Below are positions 56,401-64,000 of a DNA stretch of 64,000 nt, piece after piece. Made by a program: the position numbers and the translations under genes. The notes below the pieces were generated by a model. The model was not told where the DNA came from and did not search any database. It saw only the letters and a program-made list of their open reading frames with translations. The number at the start of each line of letters is the position of its first letter. The stretch's first letter is position 1. The stretch comes from Blastobasis lacticolella (taxonomy: Eukaryota; Arthropoda; Insecta; Lepidoptera; Blastobasidae), in contig LR990042.1 in NCBI GenBank assembly GCA_905147135.1, positions 15,615,545-15,679,544 on the forward strand. The letters are read 5' to 3'.

Positions 56401-58988
56401 CATACACTGTAAACCAACGAATATGCTGAGTTCTGCTAACAACCTAATGGAGGACCTTAATCGAATCGCGCGGTGGTCGGAAGAGAATGCTCTGGTTCTG
56501 AATAGTGCGAAAACTAAGTTCATGCTGCTGGGTTCTTCTAGTCAGATTAAAAAAATGTTACACTATAAAGTACAGGTTAAAATTGGAGACGATCAAATTG
56601 AGCGTGTGACAGAAGCCCGAAATCTGGGACTACAGATGGATACGGATGAGCTACGGATTGAAAGCCATGTACTAAATACCGTTAAAAATTGCTTTTAAAG
56701 GTTAAAAATCTTATATAAAAAACGAAACTGTCTAAACGTTGCAAATAGAATTGCTGTCTGTGAGTCTCTAATGCTTTCAAAATTAAACTTCATGGATGCT
56801 GTTTATGGGCCACGGCTACTGGTGCGAACTCAAAAAGTGGTACAAAGGGTACAAAACGCTTGCGCGCGTTACTGTTTCAATATTCCGCCTCGCACACACG
56901 TTACACCTTATATCAATAGTGCTTATATAAATACTTAAAATGGGATTGCGCCGACGATTACACTATGCCACACTTATATTTGGTATAGTCAAGTCCGGTA
57001 CACCTATCTGTACGATAAGCTAACGTGGACTCGCGATGTCTCATCTGTGAAAACGCGCGGTAACAGCTACTCACTAGTTACAACACAAGAACAACAGGAT
57101 ATCGGGCCAGCTTCAAGTTTCTTGCTTACAAGATTTGGAATGATCTGCCACCTCCTCTGCGTTGTCTGAAAACAATAACAAATTTTAAACGAAAGTTCAA
57201 ATCTAAGTTATTGAAAATGAATCAGTAGCTTTATAAATGGTTGTGGTTGGTTTAGTGTAGGTACTAACCAGAGAGTAGAGTTTATACACCTTGTCTCGGA
57301 CCGGTTTCCCGTTTTTGGTAAACAAACTATTAAATACACTATTAAGTCCGCCATTGTACTGTAATGTGCATGAAGTTTTAAATAAATAAATAAAAATACT
57401 CTCATCAATCCGATTAAACAAAGGAGCTGTTGTGAATTCACATCGTGGGTGAGCGTCGGTGGCCTAGTGATTGAGGGGATCGACCCGCAGTCGATGGGTG
57501 CCAGGTTCGAACCCCAGTACCGCCATGTACCAATTATTCTTTTCTGAGCTACCTACGTATGTATATAGGTTGGTGGAAAATTATTGTACGTGTGTCAGGA
57601 TACTGTTCGAGTGGGTAAACTTCGAAAAAAAAAACTGTGGAGATGGATGTGTATAACTAGTTGTGGGTAATGGCTAGGTAATTAAATAAAAATATTCACC
57701 TCAATGGATCCATACAAATGACGTTCATGTCACAGTGAAGAACGGAGATTGGTCCTGCGATGATCCACATGCACTGATGCGACACTGTATCGAGCTCCAC
57801 GTGCATCGATGCACAAAACAAAGTAAAATAAATAAATAATAATAAATAAATATTCGTGGACAAATTCACACAGCGCCATCTAGCCCCAAACAAAGCAAAG
57901 CTTGTACTATGGGTGCTAGATAACTAATATACTACTTAAATAATTTTTAATATATACAGACCAGTAACAGAAATTAAACTTTATCATTACAATTTCTGCC
58001 CGGCCGGGAATCGAACCCGGGACCTCTTGCGTGGCAAAGTATACTCACTATCACATGGACACCGTTTTTTATTTGAATAATTTGTAGATTGATTGGTAGT
58101 GTTGATGGGCGATTGCTTTTGGTTGGGATCACTGTTGTCAAGTCAAATGTCAATCGAATTATTATTATCACATTATTATTATTACGCACGCGTTTTACGA
58201 GTTTCTCAGTTAGTTGTGTTGGGGTTGTGCAATCTATGCACGATGCGAGCGTGACGACGGTCCTGGTCGACTGCAGGTAAACAACGCGTGGTGGCATTCA
58301 TGGCACGCCCCAGATACATGTTTGTAAGTACACACTTACTACTCATGAGTTGCGCTTACACTTATATTTATATATTTCACGATTTATTATGTATTTATAA
58401 ATTATTATTTTATTTATTAACAAAGTGCACAGTATACAAAAAGCAGGTATATTGCTGATTGTGCGGTGTTTCCGAATGGTAGGTGGGCCCACTGAAAACC
58501 AGCGTTGTGGTACGCGTCAAGCGGCCACAACATTATGCTGACGGGGTCCAGTTTCACTGGAAGCCGCGACACGGAGTTTAAACAATGCTACTGGGAATAG
58601 TTTACTGTAGGTAGGTATAATTGTTATTATTTTTATTTTTTATTTTATAACAATTTTTTCTTTTTTTTTATTTACGCTTATTTCCTTGTTATTTTTTGTT
58701 ATTGTACATAATTATCGTGTCGTGGTGTCTACGTGTAATAAATATCTTCTTTCTTTCTTTCTTTCTCATTGGTACATGGCGGGATTCGAACCCGGGACCT
58801 CTGGCTTACGAGTCGGATCTCTGACCGCTCGGCCAACGACGCTCCCTAAAAATTTGTATCTGAATTATTGAACTGTAAGTCTATTGATATATTTTGTTTA
58901 TGTGGAATATTACGTACGTTAAACGCTGCGTCAGCGATCTTTATAGAGTTCAGAGAGTTTGATATTAATTATGACTCACCAGTTGCAT
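44421..58988 (-). CDS. RR-1 cuticular protein, copy C (intact model)
   Basis: Exons 58988-58980 (ATGCAACTG then GTGAGT), 50616-50414 and 44670-44421: 9+203+250 = 462 nt, an in-frame 154 codons with no stop until TAG-type end at 44421. An alternative acceptor 3 nt later would remove one residue. It encodes a signal peptide (LFLVAVWLAVCWGAP), a Tyr-rich stretch (YYQNDYYGPG) and an RR-1 chitin-binding domain (GRYKFH..., SELRNEGHDDEHVVVRG, VADDQGYHP). The product is expected to be secreted into soft cuticle. The codons that are stops in copies A and B are sense here. Introns of 8.4 and 5.7 kb are inflated by LINEs and MITEs. Expression is untested. Confidence 0.75.
45582..46885 (+). pseudogene. 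LINE ORF1: PHD finger, coiled coil, SGNH esterase-like
   Basis: Begins with a Cys-rich PHD-like finger (CIKCNKNV, MTCAK, WKCPKCKEK), frameshifted within it near 45690-45720. 45846-46304 is a helical, Leu/Lys/Glu heptad-rich coiled coil. 46418-46885 looks like an SGNH hydrolase: FGGSQCVG supplies the nucleophile Ser, SVGQHDT the middle block, and YDNIHF the DxxH pair. PHD plus esterase in ORF1 is known for CR1/L2-type LINEs, where it may help membrane or RNA handling. Three pieces lie in different frames. Confidence 0.65.
47190..48361 (+). pseudogene. LINE ORF2 endonuclease, split by a MITE
   Basis: The N-terminal part (47220-47388) has RQNIQGLLSKK and CFTETFV with the catalytic Glu. The MITE 47389-47804 follows. 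47807-48361 continues with GDLNIN and LSDHD, the distal catalytic blocks. The endonuclease is therefore recognisable on both sides of the insertion. Confidence 0.75.
47389..47804. mobile_element. ~415-bp MITE inside the LINE endonuclease
   Basis: Inverted ends TGAGGAGTTTTCCA(A/G)TAGGTATT, with further inverted matches inward (AGATGGC and AATTTTGGTAATT) making ends of ~90 bp. No coding content. A target duplication is not clear. Confidence 0.78.
48564..50015 (+). pseudogene. LINE ORF2 reverse transcriptase
   Basis: 48564-48938 holds RT motifs 0-2 (GYDGIS, KSLYKKKDRTSMGNYRPI, KCQYGFQKNKST) and ends at TAG. The next codons continue the same domain as MTKAFDLVSHKLLLSKL, so this is a single nonsense mutation before palm A. 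48966-50015 has SGVPQGSVLGPLLFILYIND and the catalytic FADDLS, then thumb and C-terminal region to the TAG stop. Confidence 0.85.
50207..50413. other. Intron 2 of copy C, exon-2-proximal part
   Basis: Closely matches 27633-27839 of copy B. An open frame on the plus strand here is not supported as a gene. Confidence 0.5.
50694..51187. mobile_element. 494-bp TA-flanked MITE
   Basis: Inverted ends begin CAGGGTGATT and share GACGTGAGCAGGA, with TA on both sides (50692-50693, 51188-51189). Tc1/mariner-type target preference. No ORF. Confidence 0.82.
51488..51637 (+). mobile_element. 5'-truncated LINE 3' end with poly(A)
   Basis: 150 bp encoding the LINE C-terminal pattern FPDTYNLGVFKSRVNRYL, then a poly(A) run. 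Flanked by GTCATT at 51482-51487 and 51638-51643. The uninserted sequence is seen at about 28350-28370. Confidence 0.85.
51759..51961. mobile_element. 203-bp hairpin MITE
   Basis: Starts CTAATTACGTAACCCTGTT and ends with its near inverse. Inner arms (AAATTGTTAC..TTGCGATT..TCGATTTTATA) pair across a ~20-nt loop, so most of the element is a hairpin. Absent from copies A and B. Confidence 0.78.
52340..52600 (-). mobile_element. SINE-like repeat (family 2), copy C region
   Basis: Same family as 28855-29055, at the collinear position, so it predates the tandem duplication of the cuticular locus. Confidence 0.65.
52735..52868 (+). mobile_element. LINE 3' end fragment
   Basis: Contains the common lepidopteran LINE tail motif GGAAGAAATCGCTTTAAGCG, then ATAAGGCCGCCGGTTG, with a T-rich stretch, AATAAAG and a TTCAT-repeat end. 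Confidence 0.55.
53055..54054 (+). pseudogene. LINE ORF1: PHD finger plus FP25K-like domain
   Basis: Starts at ATG 53055 with a PHD-type finger (KCNECGKFM, CSKCARVSHRTC, CLDCK) interrupted by TGA at 53187-53189. A coiled coil follows (53376-53480, MRETRRELRAFRDQFQELRA). 53590-54054 carries the SGIPEKDGEN..LA...G...LEDREIVSCLRV block and RSVYINDRLTKTNRELF, the domain shared by insect LINE ORF1 proteins and baculovirus FP25K. Frameshift near 53560 separates the halves. Confidence 0.72.
54500..55711 (+). pseudogene. LINE ORF2 endonuclease and linker
   Basis: 54515-54967 has a GSGVGFYVRRGV block and GDFNINIL; the early Glu motif (LNETWLQEG) is in another frame near 54600. 55010-55711 has the distal part (LVCTDDC, DLGSHAFIVCEL) and the linker to RT. 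A 20-bp fold-back at 54830-54878 replaces part of the endonuclease. Confidence 0.68.
54830..54878. repeat. Perfect 20-bp fold-back within LINE endonuclease
   Basis: Arms 54830-54849 and 54859-54878, 9-nt loop. The right arm encodes the normal SDNIVLM stretch; the left arm is its inverted copy and replaces expected coding sequence. Confidence 0.85.
55740..57230 (+). pseudogene. LINE ORF2 reverse transcriptase, heavily decayed
   Basis: Recognisable pieces: TGVDGISLDMLL near 55760, LRPISILPC near 55930, LLEFSRAFESL at 56079, a damaged PQGS region near 56290, NYADDIQVYIH near 56378 and NSAKTKFMLLGS at 56500. Many stops and shifts separate them. Confidence 0.68.
57448..57700 (+). mobile_element. 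tRNA-derived SINE (family 3)
   Basis: Head with A-box-like GTGGCCTAGTGATTG (57458) and B-box GGTTCGAACCCC (57504). An AATTAAATAAAAAT tail lies near 57685. Not a functional tRNA: no cloverleaf closure or CCA-side acceptor partner seen. Confidence 0.6.
57826..58064 (-). mobile_element. tRNA-derived SINE (family 1)
   Basis: Minus-strand copy with B-box GGTTCGATTCCCGG (near 58003-58017), the GGGGCTAGATGGCGCTGTG body and an (ATT)n tail at 57826-57850. The A-box end is degenerate. Confidence 0.72.
58065..58689. other. Intron 1 of copy C, no recognised feature
   Basis: AT-rich, with TTATT runs at about 58160-58185. No supported gene or element end. Confidence 0.35.
58690..58848 (-). mobile_element. 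tRNA-derived SINE (family 4)
   Basis: Minus-strand head with A-box TTGGCCGAGCGGTC (58823-58836) and B-box GGTTCGAATCCCG, then an (AAAG)n stretch at 58746-58766 and AATATTTATTACACG-like body. Inserted about 130 bp inside the intron from exon 1. Confidence 0.65.
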
Positions 58989-59000
58989 GTTTCTACTGTG

Positions 59001-59068
59001 GCTGATGTATTCCTAATAATGGTTTTGACCCGACTGTGTCAGTATTTATGTTGCAGAATTCTTAAATA
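59001..59068 (-). promoter_or_regulatory. Core promoter of cuticular gene copy C
   Basis: TATTTAAG at 59068-59061. About 30 nt downstream is ACAGTC (near 59031), and ATCAGC lies at 59006-59001 at the site of the A/B initiator. The TATA-to-ATG distance is about 27 nt longer than in copies A and B. Confidence 0.5.
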
Positions 59069-59070
59069 CT

Positions 59071-59746
59071 AATTTCTAAGGCAAACGAGTTTCACCCACA
59101 AAACATATTTTAAAATTTTGATTCTACAATGGTAATAAATATTGCAATATCAAATGACGTAATCGCTTTGTATGGCCGAATAAATAGAAGGCAACAAATG
59201 CAATAACCTTGTGTGAGAAAGGTTTTTCTTCTTCTATTTTTTACTGTCAGGATAAATTAACATTAAGCTTTGATTATAAGGTGAGAGTATAGAAGTACAC
59301 ATAAATGTGGGAGAAAAGTAATTAAAATGTTAAGAACAAATATTAATTTCATAAGTAACAATCTAAAATAAATAAAATCCAGAGCAAGCTTATAGAAAAT
59401 CACACATATTATGTGATTTTACATTATGTTTAGAAATATGTATTTAATGTAAGTAAATATTAAGTATTAACACAGAAATACAAATTATACCTCACAAGTT
59501 CCTGGTTGAAACGTTATGTCACGTGGTTATAAAATTGTTGTGAATTATTTCCGTAACCAAATAAGATAAGACCGCCTTTGCTTTGTAAAATGATATTTTT
59601 CTACCTACTGTATTTCTTTTTACATGCAATAAAGAGTTTACATACATACATACATACATAAGACAGATTATTATTATATTAGTCTTTATAGCCATTGTTG
59701 CTGGGCGGCCTTCCCGCAAATCGTCTTTGATGAGTTTTAGTTAAGC
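59071..59746. other. Upstream of copy C, no recognised gene
   Basis: AT-rich. A (CATA)n microsatellite lies at 59640-59660. Nothing else is supported. Confidence 0.4.
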
Positions 59747-59959
59747 CAGGGGCTCTATTTTTGAAACGCTCGCATCGAACGTTTTCCAATTAAGTATAAA
59801 AAATTCAATATTTTTCAAATCACATTGGCTACACCGAAAGAGTACGGTTCATAAATAGAGAAAATCAGCATATGCATCAAAATATCGAATTTTTCATGCT
59901 TAAAATCAAAATGGAAAGCCGTTCGAATCGAGGCGGGCGATTAAAAAATAGGGCCCCTG
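59747..59959. mobile_element. 213-bp hAT-like MITE
   Basis: Inverted ends CAGGGGCTCTATTTTTGAAA / CAGGGGCCCTATTTTTTAAT with further pairing inward (GAACG and AAAAATTC blocks). CAGGGG termini fit hAT. The 8-bp flanks are only partly alike (AGTTAAGC, ATGTAAAC). Confidence 0.65.
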
Positions 59960-60139
59960 ATGTAAACAAAACAAGAAGCGGCCTTCTTAAAGTACAGCAT
60001 GTCTTTATCAAAGTTATTCTTTTTGTTGTTATAGCTGGACGCAAACCCAGTATCTAGTGGACTGAAGCAAGCTGACAACAATATAATCATTTCATACCTA
60101 CCTATTAAAGGTAAACTGTTCTTTTTTATGGATGTGTAT

Positions 60140-61818
60140 CAGTCGCAGCCATATGATTATATCAGCCGTTTAATGGGAAGGCTAGCCCTTTAATTAAACG
60201 CCGGCATTCAATTGAATGGCTAAAGGACAACTAGCCTAGTAGTTGAATGTAACGTTCAGCTACTTGGCTGAACGTTATTTATCCGTTTTGTTAAATAGGA
60301 TATAAATGTTTGGCTAGAGTGATCATGAGTAAGCAATTTCAGTGATGACATTAGGTACTTAAGATAAAAAAGAACTAATTATTAAAGATCACTTTTATTT
60401 AAAAATAAATTCTTAATGGCAGCAAATTCAGTAAGTATACAATTATTTATATTGTGAGTACCTATAACATTGATAGCATTTAAGACAAAAATAAACTTTA
60501 AACTTGTAACTTATTGACTACTTCTTACTATGTAATCTCAATAGTAAGTAGTGTCTAGATATTAGAGATGTGACTGTGTAGCAGATTATATAGATAGGAA
60601 TAATAGGAACCATAATATTATACTGTGAGAGCCAGTAGTAATAAACTGCTGTCCTGGATTGGTTGGAAGTCATGGACACCCTAGCTTTTCGAATTTTAAT
60701 CACAACCTGTAAATGTTTTTCGGTGGTCCATAGTTTTCTTTGGGACCCTGAAACAATAATTATTAAGTTATTATTATATTATATTATTATATATGTCGGA
60801 GAAAGGACTAGAGAAGACTCGCCCATGAGCGAGTAATGGCCATCAGAACGTATTTATCGGGATCGTAGCAATAAAGGGGTATCTATAGTGTTTTAAGAAT
60901 GTATTGTCAAATTCAAGCCACATTTACGAGTTTACAATTGTAGCCAAAACCCGCGGGTTATTTGCAAAACCCTCCACCACCCATGGCCAATCTCATCAGG
61001 CCGATTCGCGGGCGATGCGCCGGAGCTCTTACTAGTTGCCACATACGCACAGCTTGACTCCCTACACATTGTTAACAGTACATCCTGCACTCACGTTTCT
61101 ATTTTCTGGAGCTTTCACGCATCTCTTTAACGCATCAGGATTTACGCTTCTTTGCTCTTGAATGGTTTCTAGTTCTTGGTCCCAATATCCTTGCGGCTCC
61201 CATCGCCGCCATGCTGCTTGTGACGTTGTCATAATAGTTGCAAGCCACCCGTCAGGTGGCGCACCAATCGACATCCAGGCCAAAGAGATGGACTAAGAGA
61301 CTCATAATCATCTCCGACACATATATATAAATTATAAAGATAAAAAAAAACAATTTCTCACAAATAAACTAAATAATCACAATCAACTTACCTAGATGTT
61401 ATTGTTCGTATTCAATCATATTAGACTCAAATTTTTCTTGAAATCTTGTAGCCGGCAGTGTAATATCAGGCACATCCATGTAGTCACACCATTTTTTATT
61501 AATACCACACTTTATATTTAATTAAGACGAAAAGAAATCAAAAACATTGTTTGCTGTGCGAACTGTCCGACGCCATATTTGTTTTGGTGACTACCAGCCC
61601 TGCAGTGGATAAAATTTGATCTAAATTTAAATCACCTGCCTGATTTTACTTCAGCCGTCTTCAAAGGGCTGGCTTTCTATTAGCCTACTAGTTAAACGAG
61701 TAATGGTTGATAAACAATCAACGATCGGCTTAGGCAATTCAATTCAATTGAATGCTGGCCTTTAATTAACGGACTAGCCTTCTCATTAAATGGCGGATTT
61801 AACCGGATGGCTGCGACA
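60140..61818. mobile_element. 1.7-kb element with ~90-bp imperfect inverted ends
   Basis: Outer ends GTCGCAGCCAT.., then AAGGCTAG.CC.TTAATTAA and GCATTCAATTGAAT, appear inverted at 60140-60230 and 61730-61818. The interior has minus-strand coding-like pieces: 61600-61440 (VPDITLPATRFQEKFES, followed by a GTAAGT donor) and 61283-61062 (WMSIGAPPDGWLATIMTT). This looks like a decayed DNA transposon or a gene caught between inverted ends; family not recognised. Confidence 0.5.
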
Positions 61819-61974
61819 TTTCCATTAGCATCACATTTTTTAAATATAATGAAATAATATTGTAAGAAACCCCTTCCTTGGCTACCACCAACCCTACACG
61901 CCTTATAAATAACGAGGAGATAGATGGCAAGTTCTTTTTGGTACTTGGCTTTGTAGGATCTTACTTTGCCTTAT

Positions 61975-62445
61975 GTAATACTTACGGTTATGAGGACTCC
62001 TGTTTAAACGTTGTTTTCAACACGTTGACACTTTTATTCTTAATTTTTCCACCTTTATTAGTTTATTATGGGCATCTTTGGATCTGGCCCTTCAGGCTCT
62101 GATTGTCAATCATTATTTCCTGGAAAATATGTTAATTCTGTATTTGATGTAACTACGTTTTTACTAATGTGTTTAATTTAAATTGAATATAATAGAATAT
62201 AGGGTTTTGCTTTGACTTGTGTTAGTACTTACGGTTATTAGGACTTTTAGACACATTTTTGTGTAGCATGTTGATGCTTTTTATTTTCAATTTGTCATAT
62301 TTATTACTTTTTATGGGTATCTTTGGATTTGGCCCTTCAGGCTCTGATTGTCCATCATTCCTCCCTGGAAAATTAAGTTTATTCTGTATATCAGACTATG
62401 TTGATTACTACGTTCTATTAATGCTTTGATTCTAATTGATTTTGG
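61975..62445 (+). repeat. Two-copy tandem duplication, ~245-bp unit
   Basis: 61975-62200 and 62222-62445 share TACTTACGGTTAT.AGGAC, GGGCATCTTTGGAT and TGGCCCTTCAGGCTCTGATT. The open frame over the first copy (61878-62102) is not preserved in the second. Confidence 0.75.
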
Positions 62446-63185
62446 GAAATGTCCTTTTGATATATAGACACCCAAATGATAAAAGTAATGATGGTTTCCG
62501 AATGAAAAGCAGGGGGCAATGGCGTGTGTCTGGATTCTTACCTTCGTAACTTCTTGTTTATTAAATGTTATGGATCCGGACGGGCCCCAATGCTTCGGAA
62601 GGTTGTTTTCCTTCGATAGGGTTTGATTTATATATAGTTTCCAATACGAATTATACACATAAACCCGCATTTTTATTGGGAGCGGGTCCTTTCTGTTATT
62701 TTACTCTTGTCATGTCATTTCATGTCAAGTGGGAATTTTTAATAGTCAAAGGAGATTTTAATCTTTTTTGTGCCTCTCTTATTCTAGGTAACTGCTGGAT
62801 CCAATTCCTCATCAGGTCGGCATGAATTATATTCTTGGCTGTCGAACACCAGACCGTCCGAAAATTAATATGGACCATTTCGGGAACTGGCTGGTTGACT
62901 ATGACTACTGGCTAACAAGACATTATCTTCTTTTGTGCCAAATGGTTCTAGAAGGTGTTTAAAGGAGGACCCGAGCCTTCAATAGAGAATGCAGAGAGGG
63001 ATTTGGTCAGAGTTTTCCCAGCCTTCGGCCATGGAGGTGAATAGATTATAACGTGATGTTACTATAAGAAATTAAATCGCCAAAATTATTATGTGTGCAG
63101 CATAAATCTAAAGTATATGCTACGATGCATCAAATTCTATCTCCGAACACCCAGTTCTAAGAATATGCACCTAGTCGCATGAACG
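62446..63185. other. Intergenic, no recognised feature
   Basis: Mixed composition, with several open frames under 120 codons on both strands and no recognisable domain. Confidence 0.3.
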
Positions 63186-63191
63186 AACTCC

Positions 63192-63235
63192 TATAAAAAT
63201 CCCAAGCTGAAGTAGTCGCTTAACCAGTTCGCAAA
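63192..63235 (+). promoter_or_regulatory. Possible Pol II core promoter
   Basis: TATAAAAA at 63192-63199 with an initiator-like CCAGTTCG at 63224-63231, about 33 bp apart. Downstream to 64000 no start codon with a long frame is seen; it may be a host 5' UTR or the LTR of an element that continues beyond the window. Confidence 0.35.
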
Positions 63236-64000
63236 CCGGTACTTTCGGTCTGCGTTGAAAAGTGAAATAAGTGTTCCCGCCCGGACAGAAGGTTATGTGG
63301 ACAAACTCTTTTTATAACTGTTGTGCTTTTGTAGATTATTTTGATAAATTCCTTGTTTTTGATAGATTACAGATGGACTGAATACAATACCCACTACCCT
63401 GATTCTTTTGTTTTCTTTGTTCAAGGGGTCGGCTACCGACCTCCAATTAATCTCTCATAAAATAGCTTGCTACTGACCTCTAACAGAGCATTCCTTATTT
63501 TACAACTGAACCTGACCCACTGCTAGGCAGTCCGTTACGTTACAGCTTTCGGAACGGACGGACGTGCTACAGAATCACTGTTGGTTGTTATTAAGGTCAC
63601 GTGAGCTGTTTTCCTGGTTATTGTCCACCTGTTTTCGGTTTAACTGATCGGGGCAAGTGTCTAATCGCTATGTGTTGAAATCTAGTGCAAATAATGGTTA
63701 ATTGTGATTATTTTCTAAGAGTTTTGTAAATTGATAATTTTGTTATAAAATATAAGAAGGTTTTTCGTAAAGTCTTGTTTCTTTTTAATAAATTTGGCCG
63801 TAGTTCCTAAAATCAGTGCGTGGGATAAAGGACTCGCTAGCCCACTTAAACAATTTTTTTATTAATATCCTTATGAAACTACCCACGTTTCGATTGCTTG
63901 CTTGCCTACTATTAACTGCTGATAGTTGTTTTTCTGTATTTTTCTAGCACCAATCGACTCGCGGAGTAGGTCTCATGATTTGCGACGTAACTCGAGTGGC
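63236..64000. other. Terminal stretch, no recognised gene
   Basis: Contains AATAAA at 63788-63793, so 63190-63800 has promoter-to-polyA spacing like a long LTR. No matching second copy is inside the window. Confidence 0.3.

Larger units (their letters stand above)
52880..57400 (+). mobile_element. CR1/Jockey-group LINE, decayed, in intron 1 of copy C
   Basis: ORF1 53055-54054, ORF2 about 54500-57230, A/T-rich AAATAAATAAATAAAAAT tail near 57390. Full-length in outline but with many stops and frameshifts. Antisense to the cuticular gene. Confidence 0.78.

Noticed and set aside
57448..58848. Functional tRNA genes
   Set aside because: A- and B-box-like motifs are present, but no complete cloverleaf with a paired acceptor stem is seen. 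The flanks have SINE bodies and A/T-rich or (AAAG)n tails.
1..64000. CRISPR arrays, operons, phage or bacterial defence systems
   Set aside because: No regularly spaced short repeats and no ribosome-binding sites. Gene structure and elements are those of an insect nucleus.

Overview
The window looks like nuclear DNA of an insect, most likely a moth or butterfly. It is AT-rich, has short exons with GT-AG introns, carries an RR-1 cuticular-protein gene family, and is packed with lepidopteran-type transposable elements: tRNA-derived SINEs, CR1/Jockey-like LINEs whose ORF1 carries a PHD finger and an FP25K-like or SGNH-esterase domain, an RTE fragment, a mariner, MITEs and an errantivirus. There is no sign of bacterial DNA, rRNA, CRISPR or operons. 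The species assignment is inference. The gene models are read from splice sites and from comparing the repeated copies with one another.

Layout. (1) 1-6360: two adjacent PIF/Harbinger-derived units. The first keeps a clean five-exon Myb/SANT-like gene (250-1621, +) and minus-strand transposase remnants. The second is a decayed duplicate (3541-5640). Beyond them lie a tandem duplication and a SINE fragment. (2) 6369-40633: a giant inverted repeat. The left arm (6369-26603) and right arm (27095-40633) mirror each other feature by feature around a 491-bp spacer. From outside to centre each arm holds a Ty3/gypsy 3' end with LTR, a LINE, a MITE, a minisatellite, SINE-like repeats, an unrecognised ORF remnant, the promoter and first exon of a cuticular-protein gene, a PIF-type MITE, a tRNA-SINE, an RTE fragment and the remaining cuticular exons, which run into the centre. 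A 7.5-kb errantivirus (17636-25157, minus; gag, pol, env and both LTRs) sits only in the left arm, inside cuticular intron 1. Its empty site is preserved in the right arm. (3) 40634-44310: the rest of the minus-strand gypsy element, split by a mariner (40946-43147) that is itself split by an 851-bp element with 8-bp target duplication.

(4) 44421-59070: a third, intact-looking copy of the cuticular gene on the minus strand. It has three exons (58988-58980, 50616-50414, 44670-44421) that sum to an in-frame 154-codon CDS. Intron 2 has been inflated by a 5.1-kb LINE and intron 1 by a second LINE, three MITE or LINE insertions and SINEs. (5) 59071-64000: repeats and intergenic DNA, including a hAT-like MITE, a 1.7-kb element with long imperfect inverted ends, a ~245-bp tandem duplication and a possible Pol II promoter near 63192.

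History read from the sequence. The cuticular genes first duplicated in tandem in the same orientation (copy C and the ancestor of copy B). One copy gained a stop codon in the signal peptide. A block of more than 12 kb containing that dead copy was then duplicated in inverted orientation, giving A and B. The errantivirus and several indels arrived after that. The notable content is this dated palindrome and the nested elements. I see no evidence for a novel defence or metabolic system.
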